This document shows, in pieces, positions 8,243 through 15,594 of a stretch of DNA of 64,000 bases. The notes beneath the pieces were generated by a model. That model was not told where the DNA came from. It worked only from the letters and a program-made list of their open reading frames with translations, and did not search any database. A program made the translations under genes and the position numbers. The stretch comes from Mycolicibacterium sp. BiH015 (lineage in GTDB: Bacteria; Actinomycetota; Actinomycetes; Mycobacteriales; Mycobacteriaceae). Within the stretch, counting starts at the first letter, position 1. Every line of letters begins with the position of its first letter. The stretch spans positions 496,001 through 560,000 of the forward strand of contig NZ_JAQGCZ010000001.1 of NCBI RefSeq assembly GCF_027706845.1, given 5' to 3'.

Positions 8243-10013
8243 TTCCGTGAGATCTGCCGTCGCCCGTGTCGCCGTGGCGCTCATCGCGCTGCATCTGGTG
8301 ATCCGGGCGGTGCTGGCCTTCGGTGGCTACTTCTACTGGGACGACCTCATTCTCGTCGGCCGTGCGGGCACCCAGGGCCTGCTGTCGCCGCAGTATCTGT
8401 TCGACGACCACGACGGGCACGTGATGCCCGGCGCCTTCCTGGTCGCCGGCGCCATCACCCGGCTCGCGCCGCTGAACTGGATCGGACCGGCGCTGAGCCT
8501 TGTGGTGCTGGCGTTGCTGGCATCCCTGGCGCTGCTTCGCACGCTGCACGTGATTCTGGGCTGGCGGCCGGTCCTGCTGATCCCGCTGACGTTCGCCTTG
8601 TTCACCCCGCTGGCGGTACCCGGCTTCGCGTGGTGGGCGGCGGGGCTGAACTCGCTGCCGATGCTGACGGCGATGGCGTGGGTCTGTGCCGACGCAGTCC
8701 TGTTGATCCGCACCGGCAATCAACGTTACGCCGTGTCCGGTGCTCTGGTGTACTTCGGCGGGCTGCTGTTCTTCGAGAAGTCGGCGATCATCCCGGTCGT
8801 CGCGTTCGCCGTCGTCGCACTCCACGGGTACGTCACCGAGAGTGCGTCCCTGCGTGAGGTGTGGCGGCGCGGCGCACGGCTGTGGGTGTCGTCGCTGGCG
8901 CTGACGGCGGCCTGGGTCGGCGTGTACCTGTTGGTCGTCGATCAGCAGCGCTGGAGCTTCGACCTCGCGATGACGTGGGAACTGTTGCGCCGCTCCGTCA
9001 CTCACGGCATCGTGCCCGGCCTCGTGGGAGGCCCGTGGGACTGGCAGCGCTGGGCACCGGCATCGCCGTGGGCGACTCCGCCGGTGACCGTCATGGCGCT
9101 CGGCTGGCTGGTTTTGGTACTCGTCGCGGCGGTGTCGCTGATGCGCAAGCGCCGCCTCGGCCCGGTGTGGTTGGCGGCGCTCGGGTATGCGGTCGCGTGT
9201 CAGGTTCCCATCTATCTGATGCGCTCCTCGCAGTACACCGCGTTGGAACTGGCGCAGACGCTGCGGTATCTGCCCGACCTGGTTGTCGTGCTGGCGCTGT
9301 TGGCGGCGGTCGGGCTGTGCGCACCCAACCGGAGTTCGGCGTGGCTGGACGCCTCCGCGCGGCGCACGGCCGTATCACTGCTGCTGGCAACAGCTTTCGT
9401 GGCGAGCAGCCTCTACTCCACCGCGACGTTCCTGACGAGCTGGCGGGACAATCCCGCCCAGCCGTATCTGCAGAACGCGGGCGCGGCCCTGGCGCAGGCA
9501 CACGCGACCTCGCCGGAACCCATGCTCGACCAGGAGGTGGACCCCCTGGTGTTGCAGCGGGTGGCATGGCCGGAGAACCTGGCCTCGCACATGTTCGCGC
9601 TTCTGCGCGACCGTCCCGAATTCGCCTCGGCGACAACCGATCTTCGCATGCTGGATGTCGCAGGTAATCTGGTGGATGCGCACGTGACGTGGGTGCGCAG
9701 CATCCGTCCGGGTCCCGACGACCGGTGCGGGTATCTCGTCCAGCCCGACTTCCCGGTCCGGATGCCGCTGGACGGGCCGCTGCTGCCCGCCGACTGGACC
9801 GTCGAGCTCAACTATCTGGGCAACAGCGACGGGTCGATGACGTTGTCGTTGTCCGACGGCGAGCAGGTCAAGGTTCCTGTCCGCCCCGGCCTCAACCGCG
9901 TGTACGTCCGGCTGCCGGGAGCCGGCGACGCGATCACCGTCGACGCCACCACCGCCGCGCTGTCGGTGTGCGTCGCCGCCGGACCCGTCGGATTCGTCGC
10001 GCCCGTGAGGTGA
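8217..10013 (+). CDS. Polytopic membrane protein, probable GT-C glycosyltransferase-like (Rv3635-like)
   Basis: About 598 residues with some 10-11 transmembrane helices in the first 420 residues and a C-terminal extracytoplasmic domain of about 170 residues. The first periplasmic loop begins YFYWDD, the acidic pair typical of lipid-sugar-dependent GT-C glycosyltransferases (ArnT/PMT/Emb fold). No HEXXH or other hydrolase motif is seen. The ATG at 8217 overlaps the end of galE by 26 bases; a longer in-frame start at 8148 would overlap galE more deeply and is less likely. It closes the five-gene operon and may transfer a sugar or polymer to an outer acceptor (inference). M. tuberculosis Rv3635 is of similar size and context. 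Confidence 0.65.
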   Translation: MPGTRIPASSVRSAVARVAVALIALHLVIRAVLAFGGYFYWDDLILVGRAGTQGLLSPQYLFDDHDGHVMPGAFLVAGAITRLAPLNWIGPALSLVVLALLASLALLRTLHVILGWRPVLLIPLTFALFTPLAVPGFAWWAAGLNSLPMLTAMAWVCADAVLLIRTGNQRYAVSGALVYFGGLLFFEKSAIIPVVAFAVVALHGYVTESASLREVWRRGARLWVSSLALTAAWVGVYLLVVDQQRWSFDLAMTWELLRRSVTHGIVPGLVGGPWDWQRWAPASPWATPPVTVMALGWLVLVLVAAVSLMRKRRLGPVWLAALGYAVACQVPIYLMRSSQYTALELAQTLRYLPDLVVVLALLAAVGLCAPNRSSAWLDASARRTAVSLLLATAFVASSLYSTATFLTSWRDNPAQPYLQNAGAALAQAHATSPEPMLDQEVDPLVLQRVAWPENLASHMFALLRDRPEFASATTDLRMLDVAGNLVDAHVTWVRSIRPGPDDRCGYLVQPDFPVRMPLDGPLLPADWTVELNYLGNSDGSMTLSLSDGEQVKVPVRPGLNRVYVRLPGAGDAITVDATTAALSVCVAAGPVGFVAPVR

Positions 10014-10078
10014 CCCGCACGCGACGCCAGGGGTCTCGATTGTGTAACGGAACTCGCCGGCATCGCGACGTATCGATA

Positions 10079-10549
10079 ATGAAGGCGAAGCTCGTCGGTG
10101 CGTTCGCGATCAGCGCGGCCGTCATCACGACCATCGGCACGACCGCTGATTTCTCAGCGCAGGCCGACGTGGCGACCGGGCTGTATGCCGGCGTCAACCA
10201 GCTTCGTCAATCGTGCGGGGCGGTCCGCCAGGATCCACGCCTGACCGCGGCGGCCCAGCGGCACGCCAACGACATGCTGACGAACAGCAACTTCAGTCAC
10301 GTGGGTTCGGACGGCTCGTCACCCGGTGCGCGAATGGCGGCTGCGGGATTCAGCCAGGCCACCGCCACCGGGGAGATCGTCTTCTGGGCCACTGGCTCGT
10401 CTGCCACCGCGGATGCCGCGCTGGGCTTCTGGATGGGCAGTCCGGGACATCGGGCGATCATCCTCAACTGCGAATTCGCCGCGGCCGGCTTCGCCACGGC
10501 GTCGAACGGCACGATGATGACGGCCGTGGGCGATTTCGCGTCTCCCTAG
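10079..10549 (+). CDS. Secreted CAP-domain (SCP/PR1-like) protein
   Basis: A 156-residue protein with a cleavable signal peptide (hydrophobic residues 5-25, likely cut after the AQA near residue 31) followed directly by a single CAP domain. CAP markers: HANDM, SHVGSDG, a GEIV in place of the usual GENI, and WMGSPGHRAIIL. The conserved CAP1-CAP2 motifs with His and Glu are present, consistent with a metal-binding cleft. Bacterial single-domain CAP proteins are exported and of uncertain function (lipid or peptide binding proposed). The ATG at 10079 is preferred because it starts the signal peptide; upstream in-frame sequence reads antisense-like through the preceding gene. Confidence 0.85.
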   Translation: MKAKLVGAFAISAAVITTIGTTADFSAQADVATGLYAGVNQLRQSCGAVRQDPRLTAAAQRHANDMLTNSNFSHVGSDGSSPGARMAAAGFSQATATGEIVFWATGSSATADAALGFWMGSPGHRAIILNCEFAAAGFATASNGTMMTAVGDFASP

Positions 10550-10769
10550 CGTTTGCTCTGCCCCGACCCGCCGCTCGCGAAACGCGCACGCGCGAGTCTC
10601 GAAAGCGTCTCATTCTCAACTGATTCCGATACAGACAGGTATCAAACCGGATCGAACGTCTCTGTTCGGAAACGACACATTCCACGCCGCCACGAATGCC
10701 GATAAATTTACGCAGTCGTTCTGATGGCGGCCTTGGAAAGTGTGATTGTCAGTGAAGGAGTGGTAGTTG

Positions 10770-11258
10770 ATGGCGGTCTTTGATCGACTCAGCATCAGAG
10801 TGGTCGCCGTCGGCGCCGGCCTGTGCAGCGTCGCGTTGGCGTTCAGCCCCGGCGTGGCGCAAGCCGGTGGAGGCGAATGCTTCTACAGCTCTGCGGGCAC
10901 GGATCCGGCCGGGGCCGCGGCGTGCGCGCCGATGTCGGAGATGGCCGGCGTTCCGATGGCGCTACCCGGCCCGGTCCCGCCGCCGCTGGCACCGCCGGTC
11001 GTACCGCCGCCCGTGGCACCGCCCCCGGTTGTCCCGCCGGTCGTCCCACCGCTGGCACCACCGCCGGTCGTCCCGCCTGTGGCTCCGCCGCTGGCGCCGC
11101 CACCGGTCATCCCGCCGGTGCCTGTTGCGGGTGCCGCGGCGGGCGGACTTCCGCTGACGACGATGGGCGGGCTCGCGGGCAAGGGCGACATGACCGGTCC
11201 GGCACCCAGTGGTGCGCCAGTACCCGGCCAACCGACCGCTCCAGGTCCCACCCGGTAG
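10770..11258 (+). CDS. Secreted proline-rich low-complexity protein
   Basis: About 162 residues. Residues 1-33 form a signal peptide ending in GVAQA. Two cysteines follow (in GECF and AACAP). Residues 70-120 are a run of PPV/APP/VPP repeats, and the tail is Gly/Pro rich. The ATG at 10770 has a good Shine-Dalgarno (GAAGGAG, 10754-10760). Such proteins in mycobacteria sit in the cell wall or are shed, and the Pro-rich stretch is probably an extended linker or spacer. No enzymatic domain is visible. A strong terminator follows the stop codon. Confidence 0.75.
   Translation: MAVFDRLSIRVVAVGAGLCSVALAFSPGVAQAGGGECFYSSAGTDPAGAAACAPMSEMAGVPMALPGPVPPPLAPPVVPPPVAPPPVVPPVVPPLAPPPVVPPVAPPLAPPPVIPPVPVAGAAAGGLPLTTMGGLAGKGDMTGPAPSGAPVPGQPTAPGPTR
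10966..11125 (+). repeat. Short degenerate Pro-Val/Ala coding repeats
   Basis: Imperfect tandem copies of a ccgccg-gtc/gca unit encode the PPVVPP/APPP pattern of the secreted protein. Copy number is likely variable between strains by slippage. Confidence 0.6.
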
Positions 11259-11267
11259 CGCAGATCC

Positions 11268-11298
11268 GACGGCCCGCCCCCTGGGGCGGGCCGTCTTT
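11268..11298 (+). terminator. Intrinsic terminator after the proline-rich protein gene
   Basis: A perfect 13-bp GC-rich inverted repeat (11268-11280 with 11283-11295) with a two-base gap, followed by TTT, ten bases after the stop codon. Confidence 0.8.
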
Positions 11299-11329
11299 GC
11301 GTCTCGTGCGCGATCGTCCCGCAACGCCA

Positions 11330-11358
11330 GAAGCGCCCGTCTCAACGACGGGCGCTTC
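11330..11358 (-). terminator. Hairpin terminator after the L,D-transpeptidase gene
   Basis: A perfect 12-bp inverted repeat (11330-11341 with 11347-11358, five-base loop) lies 21 bases beyond the stop of the minus-strand gene. There is no U-tract; with the neighbouring plus-strand terminator it insulates two convergent genes. Confidence 0.6.
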
Positions 11359-11378
11359 GTGTCGATCGCGGCGGAATT

Positions 11379-12242
11379 CTACCGGGGCACCGCCTGCGGC
11401 ACCTCAACGCTGTTCTCGCGCACGATGATCGGGTCGCCGATGTTGACGGTGTTGAAATACCATTCGGCATCTTCGGTGCTCAGCCCGACGCATCCGTGAC
11501 TGCCGTTCTCGTAGCCCATCTGGTTGACCGCCCACGGAGCCGAATGCACGAAGAGGCCTCGCTGCGTGAACCGGACGGCGTATTCCACATCCAGCAGATA
11601 GCCGTCGGGAGCATCGACAGGAATGCCCACGCTGCTCGAATCCATTGTCACGTCACGCTCTTTGGCCAAGACGGAGTAGACCCCGACCGGGGTGGGGTAC
11701 TCCGGTCGGCCCATGGACGCCGGGAACACCCCGTGCTGCCCCCAGAACGGCCGATGGTGCGGCGCCGGCAGCTCAGAAGGGGGCTTCCCGTCGATCGTCA
11801 CGGTGAACGTGTGGTCAGAAAGGTTGGCGACGCCGACCACGGCGGGGCCGACGTCGAATCTCCGGGTCGGCAGGTCACCCACCGTGAGCTTCACGGTGCT
11901 GTGCGCAGGCCAGAAGGAGGTTGGAACCCACTGCGCCACATTGCCTTCGACCCATTCGAAGGTGCCGGTCATGGGCGGCTCAGACTCGACGCGCATCGCG
12001 CGCTCGGCGGCGCGCCGGTCGACTACCACGCGGTCGAAGGTGATGACCAGGGGATGCGCCACTCCGACAACCGCACCCTCGGCGGGGAGCATCGACGCGA
12101 TATCGAGTTGCGGTGTCCAACTTGCCACTTCGTTGACCTCGACCGGAGCGACAACCACGGTCGAAGCCACGATGCCCACCACGAAGGCACTCCGCACAGC
12201 CACGCGCATGGCACTCCGTATCATTCGAGGTTGCAGCGCCAT
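11379..12242 (-). CDS. L,D-transpeptidase (YkuD fold) with Ig-like domain
   Basis: About 287 residues. An N-terminal hydrophobic export segment is followed by an Ig-like domain (about 45-135) and the YkuD catalytic domain (about 140-270). The active-site block HSAPW...ENGSHGCVGLS carries the catalytic His and Cys with the SHGCV signature. The enzyme forms 3-3 peptide cross-links in peptidoglycan outside the membrane, the dominant linkage type in mycobacteria. The track-longest start is a TTG; I prefer the ATG at 12242, with further ATGs shortly downstream, so the exact N-terminus is open. It matches the single-Ig LdtA-like layout, but which Ldt paralogue it is cannot be said from sequence alone. 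Confidence 0.88.
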   Translation of the reverse strand: MALQPRMIRSAMRVAVRSAFVVGIVASTVVVAPVEVNEVASWTPQLDIASMLPAEGAVVGVAHPLVITFDRVVVDRRAAERAMRVESEPPMTGTFEWVEGNVAQWVPTSFWPAHSTVKLTVGDLPTRRFDVGPAVVGVANLSDHTFTVTIDGKPPSELPAPHHRPFWGQHGVFPASMGRPEYPTPVGVYSVLAKERDVTMDSSSVGIPVDAPDGYLLDVEYAVRFTQRGLFVHSAPWAVNQMGYENGSHGCVGLSTEDAEWYFNTVNIGDPIIVRENSVEVPQAVPR

Positions 12243-12512
12243 CGGACGATGGTCGAAATCCAACGATAGTGCGCGAAAGTTGTTTCCAATCCTTCGATTC
12301 GATCAAATGTTCATCACGCTTCGGCATCGCCGCGCTGACCCTCTCGGGGTGAATCCGGAAGCGGGACGGCAGGATTGACGTACATGCCGCACTGCACGCA
12401 GGAGACTTCTTGGCCGCCCGGCCACCGATGGCCTCGCGAGCGTGCGGTGAGGGCGGGAAACCGGCGATCCGCCCGCCGTGGGCGCACGCTCGGCGGACAG
12501 GGCCGAGGATCT

Positions 12513-12588
12513 TGGAGCCGCCTGGGGGAATCGAACCCCCGACCTATTCATTACGAGTGAATCGCTCTACCGACTGAGCTAAGGCGGC
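12513..12588 (-). tRNA. tRNA-Thr (CGT anticodon)
   Basis: On the minus strand a full cloverleaf reads from 12588. The seven-base acceptor stem GCCGCCT pairs with AGGCGGC, the D-loop contains AGTCGGTAGA, and the anticodon stem ATTCA/TGAAT holds loop CTCGTAA, so the anticodon is CGT. The T-arm is GGGGGTTCGATTCCCCC. CCA is encoded at 12515-12513. Confidence 0.95.
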
Positions 12589-12686
12589 GTGCTGGGCGAT
12601 GAGCGCTTGCGCGACGAACCAAGCACCCGTGACCGGCGTGGTGAGTCTACGGTAGGTCCCCCGCGCCGCCCAAAACGATCCCCCGG

Positions 12687-13901
12687 TCAGCTGCGCAGCG
12701 CCTGCCCCACGGTGCCGACCATCGCGTCGACCGCGAACTTCGGCTTGACGTTGACCGCCAGCGCTTCGCGGCATTCCAGCACGGCTTCGATACAGCGCAA
12801 CAGCGCCTCGGGCGAAGCGTGGGCCGCCATCGCGGCCACCTTCTCCGCCATGTCGGGGTGGTTGGGCGACACGTTCGCCGCACCCGAGGACACCAGCAGC
12901 GCATCCCGGAAATACGTCGCGAGGTCGATCAGCGCGCGATCCAGCGCGTCCCGCGACGCCCTGGTCTGCCGTGACTTCTGTCGCTTCTCCAGGTCCTTGA
13001 GAGCGCCCGCGGCGCCGCGCATCGTCCCGGCGGTGCCCTTGCCCGTTCCTCCCGCGCCCAGCGCCGTCCGCAACTCCTCGGCCTCGGTCTCGTTGCGGTC
13101 CTCAGTAAGAGCCCTCGCCTCCGCCTCGGCGGTGGCCACCAGCTCCTCGGCCGCGGCGTACGCCCGCGACGGGGTCGCGGCGTCGCGCGCCAGCCCCAGC
13201 GCCCGAAGCCGTCGCTCACGGGCCTGCCCGTCGGTCGCCAGCCTGCGGGCGCGCCCGACGTGGCCGCCACTGACCGACGCAGCCCACACCGCGTCCTTCT
13301 CGGGCAGCCCGTCCGAGTCGATCAGTACCCGCGCGATGGCATCCACAGGCGGGGTGGCCAGCGCGACGTGTCGGCACCGCGACCGCAGCGTGATCGCGAT
13401 GTCCTCGGGGTCCACCGACGGCGCGCACAACAGGAACACCGTCGACGGCGGCGGCTCCTCGACCACTTTGAGCAGCGCGTTGGCCGCACCCTCGGTCAGG
13501 CGGTCGGCGTCCTCGATCACGACGATCTGCCAGCGACCGGTTCCGGGCCTGCGCGACGCGATCTGCACGATGGTGCGCATCGCGTCGACGCCGATGGACA
13601 GACCCTCGGGGATGATGCGCCGGACATCGGCATGCGTGCCCGCCATGGCCGTCGTACAGGCGCGGCACTCTCCGCAGCCTGGTGTTCCTTCCGAGGTGCA
13701 TTGCAGGGCCGCGGCGAAGCACAGGGCCGCCACGGAACGCCCGGACCCCGGCGGACCGGTGATGAGCCATGCGTGCGTCATGGTCCCGGTCGCAGCGCCG
13801 GCCTCGCTGTGAGCGGAATCACCGCGTGCCGCGCGTGCTGCGGCCACCAACTCCGTCTCGACTGCGTCCTGACCCACCAGGCGCGAGAAAACACCGGCCA
13901 T
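12687..13901 (-). CDS. holB: DNA polymerase III delta' subunit
   Basis: About 404 residues of a clamp-loader AAA+ protein. The N-terminus (MAGVFSRLVGQDAV) is the family's conserved opening. A Walker A-like GPPGSGRS, a four-cysteine zinc module (CTSEGTPGCGECRAC) and the sensor region LRSRCRHV follow in order. In delta' the nucleotide site is degenerate and the subunit opens the sliding clamp as part of the tau-delta-delta' complex. The start at 13901 is chosen over a longer open frame because it begins at the conserved N-terminus. It is divergent from the adenylyl cyclase gene, as Rv3644c is from Rv3645 in M. tuberculosis. Confidence 0.9.
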   Translation of the reverse strand: MAGVFSRLVGQDAVETELVAAARAARGDSAHSEAGAATGTMTHAWLITGPPGSGRSVAALCFAAALQCTSEGTPGCGECRACTTAMAGTHADVRRIIPEGLSIGVDAMRTIVQIASRRPGTGRWQIVVIEDADRLTEGAANALLKVVEEPPPSTVFLLCAPSVDPEDIAITLRSRCRHVALATPPVDAIARVLIDSDGLPEKDAVWAASVSGGHVGRARRLATDGQARERRLRALGLARDAATPSRAYAAAEELVATAEAEARALTEDRNETEAEELRTALGAGGTGKGTAGTMRGAAGALKDLEKRQKSRQTRASRDALDRALIDLATYFRDALLVSSGAANVSPNHPDMAEKVAAMAAHASPEALLRCIEAVLECREALAVNVKPKFAVDAMVGTVGQALRS

Positions 13902-13971
13902 CGCCGATAACAGTAATGCTGCGAACCGACACGTCCGTCCCAGACGCCACTTGAGGGTCAGCTCGGCCGGA

Positions 13972-13983
13972 TACGGTAAACCA
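13972..13983 (+). promoter_or_regulatory. -10 element for leaderless adenylyl cyclase mRNA
   Basis: TACGGT at 13972-13977, then six bases and the ATG at 13984; no Shine-Dalgarno is present. Confidence 0.55.
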
Positions 13984-15594
13984 ATGGCCGCCGAAGCGAT
14001 CGAGATCGGACGAATCAGTGCATTCGTCCGATGGGTCGCGCGCACCCCGTGGCCGGTGTTCACCCTGGGCATGCTTCAGGCCGACATCATCGGCGCCCTG
14101 CTGGTACTCGGCTTCCTCCGTTTCGGGCTACCCCCCGAGGACCGCATCCAGCTGCAGGACCTGCCCGCATTCAACCTGGCGATCTTCCTCGGCTACCTGT
14201 TCGTCTCGTTCACCGTCGCGTCGTACTTCACGCTGCGCATGCTCATCCCGGTGATGCGCTGGCAGCGGCGCGACATGCTGCTCGGGGACCGCGACCCCGC
14301 CGACACCGAGGTCGCGCGCATCCGCGCACTGAAGATGCCGTTCTACCGTTCGCTGATCAGTGCGACGAACTGGCTGCTCGGCTCGGTGGTGTTCATCGTC
14401 GCCAGCTGGCCGGTGGCCAGCAAGTCCGCACCCGTCGTCGCGGTCGCGACCGGCCTCGGCGCTACCGCGACCGCGATCATCGGGTATCTGCAGTCCGAAC
14501 GCGTCCTGCGACCGGTGGCGGTCGCGGCGCTGCGCGGTGGCGTGCCGGAGAACTTCCGGGCACCCGGCGTCATCCTGCGCCAGGTGCTGACCTGGGTGCT
14601 GTCGACGGGCGTCCCGCTGGTGGCGATCCTGCTGGCATTGGTGGCCAGCAAGTTCGACGTCCTGACCGCGCCGGCCGACCGGGTGATCACGACGATCCTG
14701 CTGTTGGCGATCGTCGCGCTGGTGATCGGGCTGTCCAGCACGGTGCTGGTGGCCATGTCGATCGCCGATCCGCTGCGCCAACTGCGCTGGGCGCTCGGCG
14801 AGGTGCAGCGCGGCAACTACAACGCACACATGCAGATCTACGACGCCAGCGAGCTCGGGCTGCTGCAGGCCGGGTTCAACGACATGGTGCGCGACCTGGC
14901 CGAACGACAACGCCTCCGAGACCTGTTCGGCCGTTACGTAGGCGAAGACGTCGCCCGCCGAGCCCTCGAGCGCGGCACCGAGCTCGGCGGCCAGGAACGC
15001 GACGTGGCGGTGCTGTTCGTCGACCTGGTCGGCTCCACACACCTGGCCGCGACGATTCCGGCCGCCGAGGTGGTCAACCTGCTGAACGAGTTCTTCCGCG
15101 TCGTCGTCGACACCGTCAACCGGCACGGCGGGTTCGTCAACAAGTTCCAGGGTGACGCCGCACTGGCCATCTTCGGTGCCCCGATCGAACACCCCGACGC
15201 GTCCGGGGCCGCGCTGGCCGCCTCCCGTGAGCTGCACGACGAGTTGATCGAGGTGCTCGGCGAAACCGAGTTCGGCATCGGGGTGTCTGCGGGACGAGCC
15301 ATCGCCGGGCACATCGGCGCGCAGGCCCGCTTCGAGTACACCGTGATCGGCGACCCGGTCAACGAAGCCGCCCGGCTCACCGAGCTGGCCAAGTTGGAGC
15401 CCGGCCACGTGCTGGCGTCCTCGATCGCGGTCTCGCAGGCACTCGATGCCGAGGCACTGTGCTGGGACGTCGGCGAGATCGTGGAACTGCGTGGACGGAC
15501 GGCGCCGACTCAGCTCGCGCGACCGGTGAACCTGTTCACGCCGGGCAGCGTCGACGGTCAGGTTGCCGACGACGTGTCCAGCAGGACTCGCTAG
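13984..15594 (+). CDS. Membrane-bound class III adenylyl cyclase with HAMP domain (Rv3645-like)
   Basis: About 536 residues. Six transmembrane helices occupy roughly 25-260, a HAMP linker follows (about 265-320), and the class III cyclase domain spans about 345-510. The catalytic domain shows the first metal-binding Asp in VLFVDLVGST, the second in KFQGDAALAIFGAP, and a transition-state region IGDPVNEAARL. It makes cAMP, the ligand of the CRP regulator encoded at 40225-40899. M. tuberculosis Rv3645 has the same layout and context and is known to respond to fatty acids. The stop codon shares the tetranucleotide CTAG (15591-15594) with the convergent topA gene. Confidence 0.92.
   Translation: MAAEAIEIGRISAFVRWVARTPWPVFTLGMLQADIIGALLVLGFLRFGLPPEDRIQLQDLPAFNLAIFLGYLFVSFTVASYFTLRMLIPVMRWQRRDMLLGDRDPADTEVARIRALKMPFYRSLISATNWLLGSVVFIVASWPVASKSAPVVAVATGLGATATAIIGYLQSERVLRPVAVAALRGGVPENFRAPGVILRQVLTWVLSTGVPLVAILLALVASKFDVLTAPADRVITTILLLAIVALVIGLSSTVLVAMSIADPLRQLRWALGEVQRGNYNAHMQIYDASELGLLQAGFNDMVRDLAERQRLRDLFGRYVGEDVARRALERGTELGGQERDVAVLFVDLVGSTHLAATIPAAEVVNLLNEFFRVVVDTVNRHGGFVNKFQGDAALAIFGAPIEHPDASGAALAASRELHDELIEVLGETEFGIGVSAGRAIAGHIGAQARFEYTVIGDPVNEAARLTELAKLEPGHVLASSIAVSQALDAEALCWDVGEIVELRGRTAPTQLARPVNLFTPGSVDGQVADDVSSRTR

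Noticed and set aside
12303..12551. Minus frame starting at tRNA-Thr
   Set aside because: Typical translated-tRNA artefact (GVRFPQAA pattern).
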